Source: Notospermus geniculatus (taxonomy: Eukaryota; Nemertea; Pilidiophora; Heteronemertea; Lineidae). Taken from it: a stretch of 64,000 nt of DNA. Below, one piece after another: positions 62,469 to 64,000 of the stretch (its first letter is position 1; each line of letters opens with the position of its first letter). Below the pieces are notes generated by a model. The model searched no databases and had not been told where the DNA came from. It saw only the letters and a list, made by a program, of their open reading frames with translations. Position numbers and translations under genes: made by a program. The stretch spans positions 448,815-512,814 of the forward strand of contig NMRB01000123.1 of the NCBI GenBank assembly GCA_002633025.1, given 5' to 3'.

Positions 62469-64000
62469 CTGAAAAGAGAAAGACACTGAAAGAATTAATT
62501 CCTAATGTTGCGGTGAACTGGCTGACCAATATCCAGCAAAAGGCAAGTGGAACCTTTCTCAGAGGCCGTCTCAAAATTGTTTTGATGCCAAAAAAGACAA
62601 AGTGACTTCGTCTGGGGGAGGGGGTTCTCGATTTGGGGAAGCCCACTTCATCTTTTTTGAAAAAATTGGCATCACTCTTTTTTACAGTAGAATAGATTGC
62701 TAGTGTCTTCACATGTTTTTCTTTATCATCTTTCCATGCCTACCGTCCCTACATGGATGAAGCCAATGTCAGGTACCCACTTCATCTTTTCAAGGGGAGA
62801 GGGGGTCAGGGAAGAGATGAAGTCACTTTGTCTTTTTTGGCATCAATGTAATTTTGAGACGGCCCCTTATCAGACATCTCAACTATAACCATACCCCTCA
62901 GCCACATCTCTTCTATGGGGAGTTTCTGAAAAAAGTCCTCAAATGATCAGCAAAACTGTTCCATTGTTCAGCAATGTTCTTTGGAACCCCTTTCCTTCAT
63001 TCAATCGACTACCGGTACAACTAAACTGTAACAATACTTTTCAAAGAAAGACACTGAATTCCCTCCACATGCAACCTGAATACCTTTCAATGTCATGGCG
63101 AAGATTGCATGTCTGAAGGATACCGATCAGTTATCTCCTAAAACATCCTTAGGCCATCAGCCAGGTCACATTAGCCTGTCACGCCATTCCCTCACTGCTT
63201 CCTGTGGGCATCAACTGTTGATTTTTCTCATTAGCAACATCCAGTTGTTCATTACTATGCCTTCCTGTAGCTTTTTCTCCAAACATCGCTGGTCATTCCA
63301 TCAGGAAATTGAGATATTCAAAATGAATCAATGCCTAATTGAAAATGAGTCAGGCTAATCGACCCAGTGATTACTTGGTTTTCCAACCACACCGTTTGAA
63401 TGCTCACCAAAGTTTTGCAACTTTCATTTAGAAATCAGCTGTATTGACTTTTTCATGAATGCAAGTAGCATGAATATTGACAAAACAACTGCGGAAACAA
63501 TTGTAATGCCAATTTTCCATGCATGCAAGCTCCAAAATGAACATCCTTTCTAGACGGAACCATTTGAAAAACAGCATGGAAACACTACCACAACGCTCAT
63601 TTGCTGGCATACCAGAATTACCATAACAAATACTGCCAGTGATAAAATCTGGGCACGAGAGGCTTTCAGAATAGTTGAGAAAGCAAACACACAGCATCAC
63701 TCTAGCATTCTGTATCTATTGTCTCACCTGTCGATGCCTATGTACGGTTTATAACTTACTCAAACAAAATTATCGGCTAAAGGCTCAGTTGGCCACTCTC
63801 ACTGATGTATGGTCCCTTTCAAATCCGAGGTAATCATGAATTAGTAATGATGCCTTTAATGAAATTCAACAGGTTGAAATGTAGCAACGGTGAAATAAAC
63901 AAGCATTTTGAAAGAAACAGATTCAAGAAGACACATTGCCCAACCTTTCTGTAGTGTGTGAGTCACAGGTGATATGATACAATCAGGATCCACTCCAAAG
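62469..64000. other. SDR42E intron continuing past the window
   Basis: Upstream (minus-strand sense) of the first exon seen. I find no further SDR exon. A foldback element lies at 62563-62869. The rest shows no recognisable feature. Confidence 0.6.
62563..62869. mobile_element. Foldback element related to 49490-49761
   Basis: AGGCCGTCTCAAAATTGTTT and TGTAATTTTGAGACGGCC are inverted ends, with GATGCCAAAAAAGACAAAGT and GACTTTGTC-type inner arms. The centre holds a second inverted pair (CCCACTTCATCTTTT repeated), so one copy may have inserted in another. Confidence 0.72.

Noticed and set aside
63428-63700. The upstream exon of the SDR42E gene
   Set aside because: The peptide lacks the Rossmann glycine motif or any SDR42E stretch and has no fitting splice sites.

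Overview
This is nuclear DNA from an animal. The genes are split by GT-AG introns, proteins are most like bilaterian families, and the spacer DNA is full of short foldback transposons. Self-complementary words (GTAGGCCTAC, TACATGTA, TACCGGTA) recur throughout. The actins begin Met-Cys-Asp-Asp and lack chordate muscle-actin signatures. Together this suggests a marine invertebrate, perhaps a non-vertebrate deuterostome such as an echinoderm, hemichordate or lancelet, but the phylum cannot be fixed from sequence alone. Five single N characters (20456, 26922, 29769, 37399, 51642) mark assembly gaps or ambiguous bases; two of them are haplotype joins.

Layout. 1-7689 (+): the last 15 exons of WDR90, a centriolar WD40 protein. 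7690-12364: intergenic DNA packed with foldback elements, between two convergent genes. 12365-24930 (-): a complete 20-exon ERCC6/CSB gene whose joined exons give 1681 residues in frame. 25449-28439: a segment present twice around an N, so GEMIN6 appears once complete and once truncated. 28007-30372 (-): a tight cluster, PDRG1 then MED9 (3' exon) then GEMIN6, with only 8 bases between the MED9 stop and the GEMIN6 start; a partial LTR retrotransposon of Ty3 type sits between PDRG1 and MED9 on one haplotype. 31725-41931 (+): a complete 24-exon VPS35L gene (961 residues), divergent from PDRG1. 41932-46323: intergenic, with an agglomeration of nested foldback elements at 43.9-45.4 kb. 46501-48565 and 50432-52781 (+): two tandem two-exon actin genes with matching CArG/TATA/initiator promoters. 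54867-62468 (-): the six 3' exons of an SDR42E-type dehydrogenase, whose 5' end lies beyond the window.

The genes are housekeeping functions with no single shared pathway: centriole (WDR90), transcription-coupled repair and chromatin remodelling (ERCC6), SMN complex (GEMIN6), Mediator (MED9), prefoldin-like/R2TP complex (PDRG1), endosomal Retriever/Commander recycling (VPS35L), cytoskeleton (actins) and an extended SDR steroid/sterol-type oxidoreductase.

The points most worth a second look are: the MED9-GEMIN6 overlap, where the MED9 3' exon contains no ATG in any frame, so GEMIN6 holds the first AUG after its splice acceptor; a Ser-to-Ile change in the phosphate loop of the second actin; identical CArG boxes upstream of both actins; a recurring foldback family with a hammerhead-like core; an intronic array of alternating-orientation modules carrying CAGCTG and CACCT words; and a run of three long hairpins in the SDR42E intron.
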